64,000 nt of DNA from Rhipicephalus microplus (Eukaryota; Arthropoda; Arachnida; Ixodida; Ixodidae). The notes under the pieces were generated by a model. The model was not told the origin of the DNA and made no database searches. It saw only the letters and a list, made by a program, of their open reading frames with translations. Positions 35,601 through 46,935 of this stretch are shown in pieces (positions within the stretch are counted from its first letter, which is position 1; each line of letters begins with the position of its first letter). The stretch lies in the NCBI RefSeq assembly GCF_043290135.1, contig NW_027464588.1, positions 7,105,501 through 7,169,500 on the forward strand, read 5' to 3'. A program made the position numbers and the translations under genes.

Positions 35601-37440
35601 TTACTTTGAAGTAATCCACGATTTGAACTTTTCGGGTTACATGACACCTAAAACATTTTCACCGAAGTTTTTGAAATACACACTAAAAGGACAGGAATTT
35701 GCTCCCGCGTTACACTTTGAACCCATTATAACCGAACGTACTTTTCAAAGTACACTTGAATTTTCGGGAATAGAAAGTACTGAATATAATATTCTGAACT
35801 TGTTCACTAAAATTTAGAATGCCGAATGTCACAGCAAGCCAAATTTTAATGGTATATTCACTCGGTTCTGCTCTTTCTTGTTTTATAAAAGTATAACGAA
35901 TCTTAGAACTAATAAAATTTTCCTACCAATAGGAAAACGAGAACCCGTCAAACACACGTAGTCATACTGCTTTACCGAAATTTTTATCAGAGTTTTCCCA
36001 TTTATATATTTCAAAAACGAATTTCTTATGCTTCAGCAAGAAGAAAATACTCCTTCCAAAGCGCGAGATGCACATTGAGTGCATAGGTTTGCTTTGAGGT
36101 ATAATAAAATGTGGGTGTACATTGTATTCCATATTGGGACTTCGTGGGAGCACACATGGCCTGTTGTGCATTGCTTCAGAGACTAAACTATAGTTTTTTA
36201 GGGGTGCGGTATTGGGGGAAGGTAGGCTTTTTTTACTTATATGAGGCTCACGAGACTGCACCTATTGTCGTGCGTCGGTGGTGCCTTGGCGCCGCCTTCA
36301 GGGCCACCAACGGTAGTATTCTGTCGTAAACGCATTTGTGTGGCATTGAAGGTGGCGGTAAGTCAAGCTCAAGACAAAGAGCCTGTATGAATACGGGCGT
36401 AAGACTGAAGATGTACTGAGATGGCTTAAAGGGCCCCGCGACACTTTTACTACAGCCTTATTTAGCACTGAAACGCGTGTAGCCGTGATTACTGAAACAT
36501 ATTCAATAAGATTTGTGAAAATTAGTGCACAAAAAGTGAAATTATGAGTCCTCAAAGTTCAATACTTTAGCAGACGACAACGAGAAACGTTCTCTTTCAC
36601 AAGTTACTCACCTGATGACGTCAAAGACCACATCCAATCACAGCGCACGTCTCATAAGGACATTCTAAAAATGTCATTTCTTGGTGGCTTTCACACAATA
36701 CCTCTTGATCGCTTTTTTTGAGGGCGTGATGGTGTGCTTACTACAAACCACATGCGTCGAGTAGCTGATGCTCCCATGGTCACACTATGTAAGATACACA
36801 CACGCGCTTTGGGCAAGGTCAGTTCTCAGTTTGCATGCAAGGTGCGTTCCATACGGCAACCCGGGCGTTCACCGCCTGTTGCATTTTTGGCTCGCTTAAA
36901 TCTTGGTACAAGTTTTCACTTTTAGTTGCCGGTGTACCATAGCATCGTTCGCAGGCTAAGTGTTGTGTTCTTTGTTCTGAAAACACATCATTTCGAAAGA
37001 GGAATGACTTCTTTCTGTAAAAGTATAAAAAAGATTTTTGCTGTTTTAGCATTCACTCGCAGGCCTAGTTACCACCATATGAATATGGCGTGCTATTTCT
37101 CGCATCAAGCTAATGAAAATAGTACCGTGTTTGTCGTCACGCCACATAACATGAAGTCACTTCTCATAATAAAAATAGCCGCTGTGTGTCGCGGTAGCCT
37201 GAAAAAAGGTAGTTTATCCCGTGCAATAAATTAAAACTGCGTCGATTTTGACGTTGTCGTGTGTGCAATGATATTGGTGGGTTCAACAGCACCAGAAGAA
37301 CTAATGATAATTACATGTTCAAATAGTGTCACAGGCCCCCTTTGAGGCTCTTTTATAGTAGAGTATATCCTATACTTGAAATAGTTCAACCTTGTTTCCG
37401 AATGCAATATACTACAAAGTATACTTTATTGATCTCGCAG
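32682..37440 (+). other. SLC41-like intron 2
   Basis: 4759 nt, AT-rich. Two stretches start with phrases I associate with tick interspersed repeats (agggacactaaag near 33410 and aaagggccccgcgacac near 36428), but their boundaries are unclear. No coding exon seen. Confidence 0.6.
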
Positions 37441-37512
37441 GCAAACTTGGGCAACCTGAACCGGGTTCGCGAACAACTACCCATGATATTTGCAAACATC
37501 GCCCTCTTGCAG
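37441..37512 (+). CDS. SLC41-like transporter, exon 3
   Basis: A 24-codon, phase 0-0 exon with acceptor gatctcgcag and donor gtaacg. It encodes ANLGNLNRVREQLPMIFANI then ALLQ. This follows RLST(A) in SLC41 proteins, which read AN(x)GQ(x)(x)xxxxxxxx(I/V)xxNLALIQ. It provides the connector helix between the first pore segment and the next transmembrane helix. Confidence 0.88.
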
Positions 37513-38409
37513 GTAACGTACCTATTTTCGCTCATTAAATTACTGATACAATCATCGAAAGCTTTTGATAGTGAACTGTATGGTGAATGTATTTCACATG
37601 AATAATTATGTGGTCCTAATTGAGATTACTGTATAGGGTGGATAAATATATGAACAAACCAACCAAATAAATAGTTTAACCATTTCGTTCTACAATGCGA
37701 TGTTCATTGCTCTCACTGAAACCACTACTTTTGCTAGATTTAGTTTCGTGTAAGTAGGTATTCCGTGTAGCATTTCTATCCATCCTTCCATACTGTGGTT
37801 ATAAAATTCCTGCCTGTGCGATATCTTGAAAAAGGCCTGCATGATGATAACTTCTTGTGATAACTTGTCTGGTGTACGAAACAAATGAGTAATTATCTGT
37901 GGTCTGTTATGCCAGCACTGACACTAAAGTAGTTCGCGTGTATCAAAACATAAACGCTAAAAACATGCGTTCGACTATAGAATCGAAAAAAGTATATCTA
38001 TTTAAGTATTTCAAGTAGGAATACACAGGGGACATGGATCGGGTAGTTTCGTTGGAAGTACTACAGGTTGATGAATGTGGAAGCTGCTCCTGTAGATGCA
38101 GAGCTCTCACCATTTTGTGGAAACAGAAAACAAGTGTGGCAGTGGCACAGGTTGTAGGGGTAAACTTCTCCATTGTAATCGTCAAAAATGCAACTCTGTT
38201 TAGAAAAAAATTATGTACAGCATGAACAGAGCACAAAGGCTTCATATCATTCCAGTAACAGGGCATATACACTTGGGCACATCTATATTTCAAGACTAAC
38301 ATCACTACGTTACAGTGAAGACATTTGCTCCAATATATATGATTATCTTGGCATACATGTACACAAGAATTCAATGTGATATCACGATACAAGGGTATAA
38401 CAATACAAT
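37513..38409 (+). other. SLC41-like intron 3, part before the Tx1-like LINE
   Basis: AT-rich, nothing recognised. Intron 3 as a whole spans 37513-52632 (15.1 kb) and is mostly transposable elements. Confidence 0.6.
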
Positions 38410-38449
38410 AGATCTAAATGAAACACAATTTGTAACAAATGAAGTCATA

Positions 38450-39105
38450 TATAACAACACAACGGGCGCTGCTTAGCACCAAGTCGGTCGAAAAAGGAGT
38501 TGTATCCTTTCGTGTTCCACCTTGACGAAAGGACACGACCAATGCCGCAGAAACTCTTGCTCCCAGAGGAAGAAAAGCTTCACAAAAAGGAACGCGAGGG
38601 TCTGTCGTCTCATTCTCCCCAGTATCGGCCACAAGGCACGCCGGCGGCAATTGGCAGTTACGGCCTCACATCGGTTTCTTCAAAGGCTGAACAGCCCCGC
38701 AACTAGCAAGAGAGCGGCGAAGCGGCTACGCGGAAATCGGCCGTTGGACACGAAAGTTCGCACACCCTGTCCCCAAAAACCAGCATTAACCGCACGCAAG
38801 AAAAGGCGGGAAACCATATATTCAAACGTCGCATGTCGATTGGTCTCTACCATGACGCAGTTGGGGCAAGTGGAAGTGCGAACCACCTGCCATCGCTGCA
38901 ACCGATCTCGCGTGGGGAGCAAGCCCCAGCGCAACCTCCAGACAAAGTCTCTGAGATGCCCTGGCAACACTGCGGCAGTTATTGGTTTCCAAGCGCGGTT
39001 CAATGCAGATTGACGATGCTGGGGCACCAAGGGCCGTAGAAGGGCGGCCATTGTGTCCACCACTTTATAATCGGTCACATCTATCTCCGGGCACGTAGCT
39101 TCCAA
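38450..39105 (-). pseudogene. Tx1-like ORF2: C-terminal zf-RVT-like domain
   Basis: FVWRLRWGLLPTRDRLQRWQ then TCPNCVMVETNRHATFEYMV: the W..L.T...L..W, C-P-x-C and H spacing is that of the zf-RVT region ending many L1/Tx1 ORF2 proteins. The frame shifts near 38690 and continues to about 38450 in another frame (FLLGKLFFLWEQEF). Confidence 0.7.
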
Positions 39106-39569
39106 ACGTCAGTGAAATGCCAGAAGGGCTCGATACAAAGATGGTAATTCAGTTGATTGGGGACCTTTGTTTATTTGGGTATCCGGCAAGAAGACACGTA
39201 GTGATGGCCCCAGATGGTAGCGAGCCAGTGTCTGGGTGGGCATGTCATCATTGCTTAGTATTCGCAATAGAGTGCGGAGGCACAATGTAGAAGCTATGAC
39301 GGAAACGTCGGGGAATGCAAAACCGCCTTGATCTCGCGGATGAGCTAGCGCTGGACGCGATAATAATTCTGTGCCAGCAGACCAAAAAAAAATGAACTGA
39401 TGCAGCTTTGCACTTTCCTGCAGACGTGGAATGGTGGTTTAACAGAATTGCCAAGGCACCAAAATTTTCATAGGTACACCGTTTGAGTTAAGTATTGGCG
39501 TTCCAAGAGGGGGAATTCGAAGTACCTGGCTGCTTTGATACCATTTAGAAGAGTTTGTAGAACAGATAA

Positions 39570-40500
39570 TCAGATGCTATCCTGTATACCAAATACAGTG
39601 AAAGTAACTCCGGGTATAGATATCTCAGGAGACCACTGTAAAGGCGACGTGATGTTGATACGACTGCTGGGGTTGCCAATGAAAAAATACTGGCTTTTAA
39701 AAAAGTTTAATCTTGCACCGGAGATAATACCGAAGTCATGGAATGTATCAAGAGCATGCTGCAGCGACTGTTCATTATGTACATATAGAGTAATATCATC
39801 TGCATATGCAGCCACCTTTACTTGAGTGTTACCGGGTAGAGGCAAGCCACGAATCTGCGGGTGATGTTCAACGGCCCTTAAGAAGGGCTCTAATGCAAGG
39901 ATAAATAACACTGGGGAGAGGGGGCACCCTTGACGGACCCCACGCGTGACTCTAAATGCGTGACTCTCACAGGAAACTAAGTAAAGGGTACTTTCTAAAT
40001 TAGTATACATCGCGTGGATGAGGTCAATGAACTTATCCGGGAATCCGAATGCATGTAAAACATTTAGTATGTAGCCATGTTCTATGAAATCAAAAGCTTT
40101 CTCTTGATCTAATGAAACCAACAGTTCTTGCGCACATTGGCTAATGGTGTATTGAATGATGTCACGCGTTAACCACGTATGGGTGTGTATTTCTCGGACC
40201 GGAACAGAACAGACCTGGTGGAGAGCGTATAATGTTGCAAGAAATGGACTTATTCGGCGCACCAAAATGTTAGCCAAGAGCTTGTAATCTACATTGAGCA
40301 GGGTAATAGGACGCCAATCGTCTGGTCACGTGGACATTGGGTCTTTCCTGGGAACTAGTGTTATAAGGCCTTTGCGGAAAGAGGTTGGAAGTGTAATATC
40401 TTGGAAACACTTGCGAATGACACGTGACATAGTTGGACCAATGATGGACCAGAACTGTGCATAAAACTCTGCAGGGAGTTCGTCAGGCCCTGCAGAGTTT
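39570..40500 (-). pseudogene. Tx1-like ORF2: reverse transcriptase
   Basis: The upstream frame has DELPAEFYAQFWSII and RKGLITLVPRKDP (start of fingers). After a stop, DWRPITLLNVDYKLLANILV leads to SLDQEKAFDFIEHGYI (first Asp), RGVRQGCPLSPVLFILALEP and the intact YADD box (AAYADDITLYVH). It ends in a stop at 39570-39572. The region just upstream is damaged by the inverted duplication at 40461-40503. Confidence 0.86.
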
Positions 40501-40987
40501 TATCACCGTCATCGAATGGCGGTGATAGCCGGATGTCATTTGACATATTGGAATTATGAGGTAAATCTTTTAGCAGACGATGCGAAGAAACAAATCTTGG
40601 GTAACAGACATTAGCACCAGATTGAGCAAGTGACTGAAAGTGTTGAGTGAATTCCTGAAAGTCGCGCGTACCCGCAGCAGCTGGGGTGGGAGAGTTCAGC
40701 GAGTGGGCAGGTGAGCCTGGTGGACAAAGCAGAGCTCTTCGTGCATACCTTAGCACCCCAGGGTGCGCACATGGTGCCCGTGTGAAGCGCCAGGCTGCAG
40801 CCGAGAGTGAAGAAGCGCGCATAATACGTTGGTATCGTTCAACGAGCTCCTCTTGCCATGCCCTCATTACAGTGGAAGGACTGGGATCTCGATTGGCAAT
40901 GCGTATCTTCTGGATTAACAATGACGCATCTTTCGACATACGGGTGCAAAGTCCTCTGCCCGACGCACTACAATGATGGCGCCACTG
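40361..40987 (-). pseudogene. Tx1-like ORF2: linker between endonuclease and RT
   Basis: Helical basic segment (MRAWQEELVERYQRIMRASS) collinear with LINE ORF2 linkers, no catalytic motif. Its distal part runs out of frame through the inverted duplication, giving a spurious C-terminus. Confidence 0.55.
40461..40503. repeat. Perfect 16-bp inverted repeat with 11-nt loop in the Tx1-like RT
   Basis: ataaaactctgcaggg (40461-40476) is the exact reverse complement of ccctgcagagttttat (40488-40503). The lower arm in reading direction encodes part of the normal LPAEFYAQFW block. The other arm replaces the expected upstream KSPGPD-type residues. Confidence 0.88.
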
Positions 40988-41861
40988 TTATTTGAGGCGA
41001 TCCCAATCAGCTACATCCGCCCCAATGAACGATGCGCGTAACACTCGGGACAATTTCTTCGTAGCCTGAGAGTGCTGGAGGACGCGGCAATCGAGACGCC
41101 ATGGTCTGTGAATTGTTGGAATCCCCGCTGGCAGGCGGAGTGAGAACATAACCGGCCGATGGTCGCAAATGTACACTGGTGTCGGTGGCAATGACATTAC
41201 CCCGGTGTCGTGAACGTAGGTACTGAGACTGGGGGATGCATACACGCGATCGATTCGGCTGCTCGATGCTGCTCGACACCAAGTGTAGGCATAATTACTG
41301 CCATGCACACTTTGATGAACGTCACTCAATGCCAATTGCTGTGCTAGACGTTCGAGTTCTCTGGCATTCCAGTTTGACCAGCCGCGACCCGGACCTCGAA
41401 CGTCTGCGTGTGAGTCTAAGACACAATGGAAATCCCCTAAAAGTACCAAATGTTGGAAATTTAAAAGGGACGCGTCAAGAGATTGGAAGAACGCGTTTGA
41501 GTTCACGCGTGCCGCTGGGGCATACACGGCAACAAATCTTATTCTTAGCAAAAAAAAGGTGCAGTCGAACGCCAGCACGCGTCCGAAGGCATCGAAGGAA
41601 ACATGATGGTCACGTAAAAGACCTCGGTTAAAAATAATGACTCCGACGCCAGTCGAACGCGTGCTGGCGTACGAAAAGTAACAATCAATATTGAACGCGC
41701 GCTTGAAAGCGAGTACATCAGAAAGCTTGAAAAAAATTTGTTTCTTGCACGAACAGCAAATCACAGTGCACTGAATGCGCAAATGCCAATACCTCAGCCT
41801 GTTTTTGTTGAGTACGGAAACCTTGAAGGTTAAAAGTAATAACCTTTAGAGTAAGAGCCAT
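40988..41861 (-). pseudogene. Tx1-like ORF2: start codon and AP endonuclease
   Basis: ATG at 41861-41859 opens ALTLKVITFNLQGFRTQQKQ and LLFVQET (catalytic Glu). A frameshift in a run of A near 41730 leads to the main frame with FVAVYAPA, HLVLLGDFHCVLDS (GDF-x-C variant of GDFN), SRIDRVYAS and YICDHRPVMFSL (DH box; SDH is usual). ORF1 and ORF2 overlap by 32 nt in different frames. Confidence 0.85.
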
Positions 41862-43000
41862 GGGGAAAATGAAAACATGGTATAGGATCACGCAAATGCA
41901 GGGGTACCTTTATCACGTGCGGGAGCCGGTGGCCCGCAAGTGGCTGAGTAATTTTTTTTCGGCCAGGCGATCCACTGGAGGCTCGGGGCTTCCGGGATCG
42001 CGTCGAAGTCCACAGGGGACTTCTGTCTCTGCTGGGGGCTTCCAAGTCACGAGTAGTTATTCGGTGGCGTTTGGAGTCCAGGTTCTTGAGCGAGGATGGT
42101 ACAAAGGCGTCTCCACTGTCCGGGCTTATGTCACTGGGGCTGGTGTCTTCGTCAATTTGTAGGGGCGCCTCACTCGCGGTGCTGTTGGAGTCCTCGTAGA
42201 TGCAGGCGTCGTCTTGAGATGTAGACTCCTCGATGACACCTGAGCTTGTTGTCGACAGAGCAGCAATGCGAGGAGCGTCAGATGCAATATTTCCATCCGA
42301 GACGCCGTCCTCACGAGGCGCTTCGTCTGACGAGGGCTTGGCCTGTGATTTCTCAGAAATGGCCACGGGACGCTGGGAACTTAATTCTTTAGTACCTGGA
42401 GGGATTACCAGGTCCGGAATCGTCGGGGACGCAGTAAGCGTCTGGTGCAGCGTCGCGAATGGCGCACCTTGGTCGTGGTCGGTTACCGCGGCTCGCGCTG
42501 ACGAATCGTCGCACTTGTTCTTAGATGGCGTTCCTGGTTGAAGTGGAGGGAAATCCTAGGATGTCGCCTCCGAATACGATGGCCTGATGGTGCAGGCTAT
42601 GGTGGCATGCGGGTCCCCACAACGGCGACACGGCAGCGAGCAGCCTTTCCCGTCATGGCCATAAACGCCGCACCTTCCACAAAACGGAGCTGTGCAGTTC
42701 ATGCGGAAGTGCCCACTGTCTCCACATCGACGGCAAACTCGCTGGATGCTTTTATAGTCACAGGTTACTCGATGGCCCGCGACCTTGAGGTAGTTGGGCA
42801 CCAGTGACGAAGCCTTCATTTCCATGCGGACGTATCACGTCCCAGTGGTCACGGTTGGGCGCGATCCCATGAGTCCTCTGGTGATGTGCAGCACCTTCCC
42901 GGAGGGAGAGAGTGCTTGTGCGAGGACTTCGCTGGGTAGGCGGCACGCGAAGTACTCTAAGCACGCTAACACTGATTTGCTCACTTAATTGGTCACAATC
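41830..43000 (-). pseudogene. Tx1-like ORF1: zinc-knuckle protein
   Basis: The distal frame has three knuckles in a row: CRRCGDSGHFRMNC, CGRCGVYGHDGKGC and CRRCGDPHATIAC (42825-42556). After a stop at 42556 the same protein continues in another frame (to 42366 and on to 41830) as an acidic Ser/Thr/Pro-rich tail. The N-terminus is truncated near 43000. LINE ORF1 proteins of this type bind the element RNA. Confidence 0.8.
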
Positions 43001-43676
43001 TGCGGACGCACTTTTTTTAACTATATGCAAAAACACCATTTATAGTACAGTTTGTCTCGTCGTGTTGTTCTATCAGAATAATTTATAAGCAATAAAAATA
43101 AGTATAACAGTGTTATAAATATTCAGTATATAGGTTGAAATCGCATTCTTTTATATTTACTACGCGGGTCTCAGTAAAACTTTGCAGCGATATTTTTCTA
43201 CAAAAAGATCAACAAAGAGTTTGATTCGGGAGCACGATAGAATTGACAAGTATTCACACAGGCCACACTCGAGTATAATTATCACTTTGGGAGATATATG
43301 CAAAAAGTTATTTTTCAAAGCCGCAAGAACTTGTAAAACGTAGGTTGACTGGTATAAGTTCTAAGGTTGATTGTGGTTTGGCAATTCATAAAGGCTTCAG
43401 TGTGCCGTTGAGACTAAAAAGGCTAAATTATCACTATGGTAAATAATCGCTGTATCTGTCTTGAATAAATTCGATAACAAAGTTCACGTTACTTAAACTA
43501 AAACATGAAACGGAACATCAGCAGAAAAGTTTACATTCTTATTATAGAATCACAAACGGCCACAACTCTACAAATAGCAGTTTTCCAAGTGTAATGATGA
43601 AGCTTTTCCTGTTTTGTGGTACTTTCTAGTACCATTAGCGCAAAGTTTGCATTGCTGGAAACAGTAGAATTACATA
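43001..43676. other. Intron 3 sequence, nothing recognised
   Basis: AT-rich without repeats that I can name. Confidence 0.5.
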
Positions 43677-43850
43677 TTTTAGGTGCGAAGCTTTTGGGGT
43701 TGAGGGTCTATCCCTCCTCTCTAATAGTCTGTTGTAGTAGCCTGTTTTAGCCACTTTTAAAAATTGCTCACTAGATGGCATTGTATATGTGTCTTCAGAA
43801 ATCTCACCAGGTGGCATTAGCAGTTTTTTTATAGTTTATGAATAAAGAGG
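43677..43850 (+). mobile_element. Short 'gcgaagc' element, 5' part
   Basis: Starts ttttaggtgcgaagctttt and carries ttgctcactagatggca, matching the start and an internal block (gctcactagatggcggtac) of the element inserted in the I-like LINE at 14115. Its distal end is not seen. Confidence 0.5.
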
Positions 43851-43879
43851 ATAGATTGTGCATTCATAATAAGAAATTC

Positions 43880-44090
43880 ACAACATATGTACGGAATACG
43901 TAATGATGAGTGGGGTGAAGTGCCGGTCCATCTGTTTGTTTATCTAACGCGTGCTCTAGTGTGATAGCAGTGAACGGATGGACAGAAAGACACACAGACA
44001 GACGGACGGATGGATGGATGCACCAATCGACCGACCACCCGACAGACCGACCGACCGACCGACTGACATACAGACAGACAGACAGAATTA
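43880..44090 (-). mobile_element. Short 'gcttcgcccc' element end plus GACA/GACC microsatellite
   Basis: The reverse of cacttcaccccactcatcat lies at 43901-43923, the same distal end as in the LINE-nested copy. It is followed by a GACA/GACG/GACC tetranucleotide tract to about 44087. Confidence 0.55.
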
Positions 44091-44395
44091 TTGGCTGTGT
44101 CATACTTCTCTCGTGTGCAGGTTACGTGCCTGTCAGCCACTGCGCTTGCCCCAAATCCTGCAGGCCATGTGACCTCTTTGTTAGCCGCTGACTGCTGGCC
44201 TGTGGCATTGTCGTTTTCTTTACTTCCAAACACTTTCATGAGCTTCATCTGCGTGCCCATTGCACTGGGTTTGCTGGGTGCACGCATAGGAAGTGTCCCA
44301 GCGTTCGCTTGTCTTCTCTGGCTCCTTGTCATCGCAGGAGCCTCGTTTTCTCTGGAACCGCTGCTTCACAAGTACTACATGAGTAGTTTGGATAC

Positions 44396-44509
44396 CGTTT
44401 TAGAGACGAAGCTCCTAAGGCCGTGGATCTATTAATCACTTGTATATCTCTCGTGGTACGTAAGCGCCTAGTTGTATGATGCACGTTCTAGTGAAATAGA
44501 AGCGGGTGC

Positions 44510-44555
<46 letters not shown>

Positions 44556-44600
44556 GCTTCGCCCCACTCATCATCAGTTACTGCGTGGATTTCCTGTAAA
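44396..44600 (+). mobile_element. Short 'gcttcgcccc' element, compact complete-looking copy with (ACAG)n core
   Basis: Left end ttttagagacgaagctccta; right end gacgcttcgccccactcatc followed by atcagttactgcgtgg. An (ACAG)n microsatellite occupies 44512-44555. The ends are inverted matches (gaagc...gcttc). Confidence 0.65.
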
Positions 44601-44794
44601 TGTTCAGGAAGTGTCTCCGCTTTTGTCTCTATAATAGGCCAACTGATCTCTTTATAATAAGACTACACGTTGTTGGTATGAAAGTAACTTTATTGCCGTG
44701 AAAATGAGATAGGAAAACTGCTTGTATAGGTGTACCACCATACTACAATGCGTTACAATTGTCTTGCCGTGGTTCTTGAAAAATCACAGCACAT

Positions 44795-45302
44795 CCACAG
44801 AATGAATGATGATGAGTGGGGTGAAACGTTCTTCAGTTCATTCGCGCTCCCATCCATCCGTTTGTTATTGCTTCCGTCCGTTCGTGCGACCGTGCACGCG
44901 TCCACCGTTGCAACCATCCGTGCGTACGTCCGTCAATCCATGCCTCCGTCCATGTGTCCGTTCATGCGTAAATCTGTCTCTGCGTCTGTCCGTCTGCCTG
45001 TCCGTGCGTCTGTCCATGCGTTATTCCGTGCGTCCGTCCGTTCATATGAGCGTCCCTGCGTGTGTCCGTCTGTGCATACGGGTGTCCGTTCATGGATCTG
45101 TATCTCTCCGTCCATTCGTTCGTTCGTTCATCAAATAAACGCTCTAAGTACTGCAATCTCGCGTATTTTCATCACATATTCATCAATAAAAGTACCACCA
45201 TCCAGCGGACATTCCAAAGACTAAACGAGAGGTGGCTACCTACTACTATTACATACATCACGGACGCGCGACCCACAGAATAAGAAGCTTCGCCCCTAAA
45301 AC
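44795..45302 (-). mobile_element. Short 'gcttcgcccc' element, inverted copy with CCGT-type core
   Basis: Left side gaatgatgatgagtggggtg and right side gaagcttcgcccctaaaac are the reverse complements of the family's right and left ends. The core (44860-45130) is degenerate CCGT/CCAT-like sequence and creates long spurious ORFs in several frames. Confidence 0.65.
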
Positions 45303-45835
45303 ATCGCTGATCCCTCCGCGATAGGAGTCTGTAAAACACGAAAGTAATATGCATCCTTAGGGAACTAGTTTAAAGTTAATAGTACATTGAGGTAAGAGGG
45401 CTTGCACAATGCCCATTGGTTAACATGGATGTATCCACGTTGTCGCTTAGTCATACATCTCTTTCCCCACGACTGGCACCCATAATTAAGGAATAAACAA
45501 ACGCTTGTAGCCACAGATGCTTGTGGTAGTTGAAGTAGTTATGGGGGAGAGCACTACTAGAGAATAGAATGTGACAGCCGGTAAAGTGTGACTGATTGAC
45601 AAGGAACTTGCGCTAAGGTCACCTATAGGCACCACTTACAGACCAATGCCTGGCCCGGCAACAGAGAAACGCAACGCGCGTCGCCAGTTACTTTCGGTAT
45701 GCGGCGATTGTTCGCGGGGTGAGCGTTCGTGGGGAACGCGTTGTTAAAGCCAGATGAAGTCGGTGGGCCTGTCAGATCTCTTTGAAATAGCTGGATGCTA
45801 TGAACGACGCCGACGAGTGACTGGATGAATGGTTG
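45303..45835. other. Intron 3 sequence between elements
   Basis: No recognised feature. Confidence 0.4.
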
Positions 45836-46935
45836 TATCCAGCTATACCCATTAGATCAGGCGGTGGCTCAAGCCACCTAGCCATAAAGTTAAGTACTAC
45901 TACTGTGTGTTTAAGGATTGAGTTCCACTCGCGCCTAGATTGTAGCTACCAATCACGTAGCCTCCTCCTGGTTATTTCTACCCGTTTAAAGACTATTTTG
46001 CCTTCACTGTCGCTAAATTCCAATGCTTTTAAAAAATCGGCGCCAGTATCTTCGACTATACGGCGAAGTCCTTTATAAAACATTATCAAATGTTCAGCCG
46101 TTTCTTCCAGCTGTCCACACGCAATACATACCGTGTCTGTGCCTTCATATATAATAGGTACATGTTGGTCCGCAGTTGTCCCGTTCTAGCCTCGCAGAGC
46201 AGAGAAATACCTCTAGAATTATCGTACTTTTCCCTTGCAATTTCTCTCTTAAAAGTTTGGTAGGTCTCAAGCGATGATTTCGTAAGCAATCCCATCTTTC
46301 ACAGGTCCCTTCTCTGTTTCTTTCCCCTTCTTTTTAACCGTTGTGTTCTGCTGTTGTCTAAATACTTGCTTGACAATTTTGAGTTCGTTTCTTTCATTTA
46401 GTATCGACTTTCTTCATGTACAAGTAACTGAAATTTTTCCTAATCCAACGCCCCTCTCCCATTTTTCTCAATGCTCCTCAAAATCTACCATTGCTGCTAG
46501 CTTCCCTGCATTCAAACGATGTCCATCCCATGTCTCCGTGTACCCTCTAATTTGTAGTATTCCCGTATGCTTCCAAAGCAAGTCTACCAATGCCACTTTG
46601 TTTATTTTCCAATCTTGCTTGAACTTCTGGTTTCATGCACACGACCGCATTGCCGAACGTCAAACCCGAGACCACGACACCTTTCTAAATTCCTCTCGCA
46701 GCGTCATACCTATTGTAGTTCCACAGTGCCCTATTTTTCATTAGAGCTCTATTCCTGGTGTTCTTAGCTACTGTGTATCTTTCGTGCTCTGTTAGGTACT
46801 TAGCGCCTTTATTTTTTGATATGCCCAAGTATTCGGAATTATCCACTATTTCTTGCGTGACTTCTTGTATCTTATGATCACTGTCTTTCTTATGAATAAA
46901 AATGATTGCAAAATTTTCCCTGCGGAACTTCTAAT

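Larger units (their letters stand above)
38410..43000 (-). mobile_element. Tx1/L1-like LINE, 5'-truncated, inside SLC41 intron 3
   Basis: On the minus strand: ORF1 with three CCHC-type knuckles, then ORF2 with AP endonuclease, RT and a C-terminal zf-RVT-like segment, with no RNase H. The RT style (SLDQEKAFDFIEHGYI, VRQGCPLSPVLFILALEPF, AAYADDITLYV) and the zf-RVT tail fit the L1/Tx1 group. Several frameshifts make it dead. Ends are approximate: the 3' end lies near 38410, where the sequence becomes simple AT-rich, and the 5' end lies near the ORF1 truncation at about 43000. Confidence 0.83.

Noticed and set aside
44730..45224. 164-codon plus frame and overlapping minus frames rich in RPSV/GRTD
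   Set aside because: Produced by degenerate CCGT/CCAT repeats in the core of a short element; no family motif.
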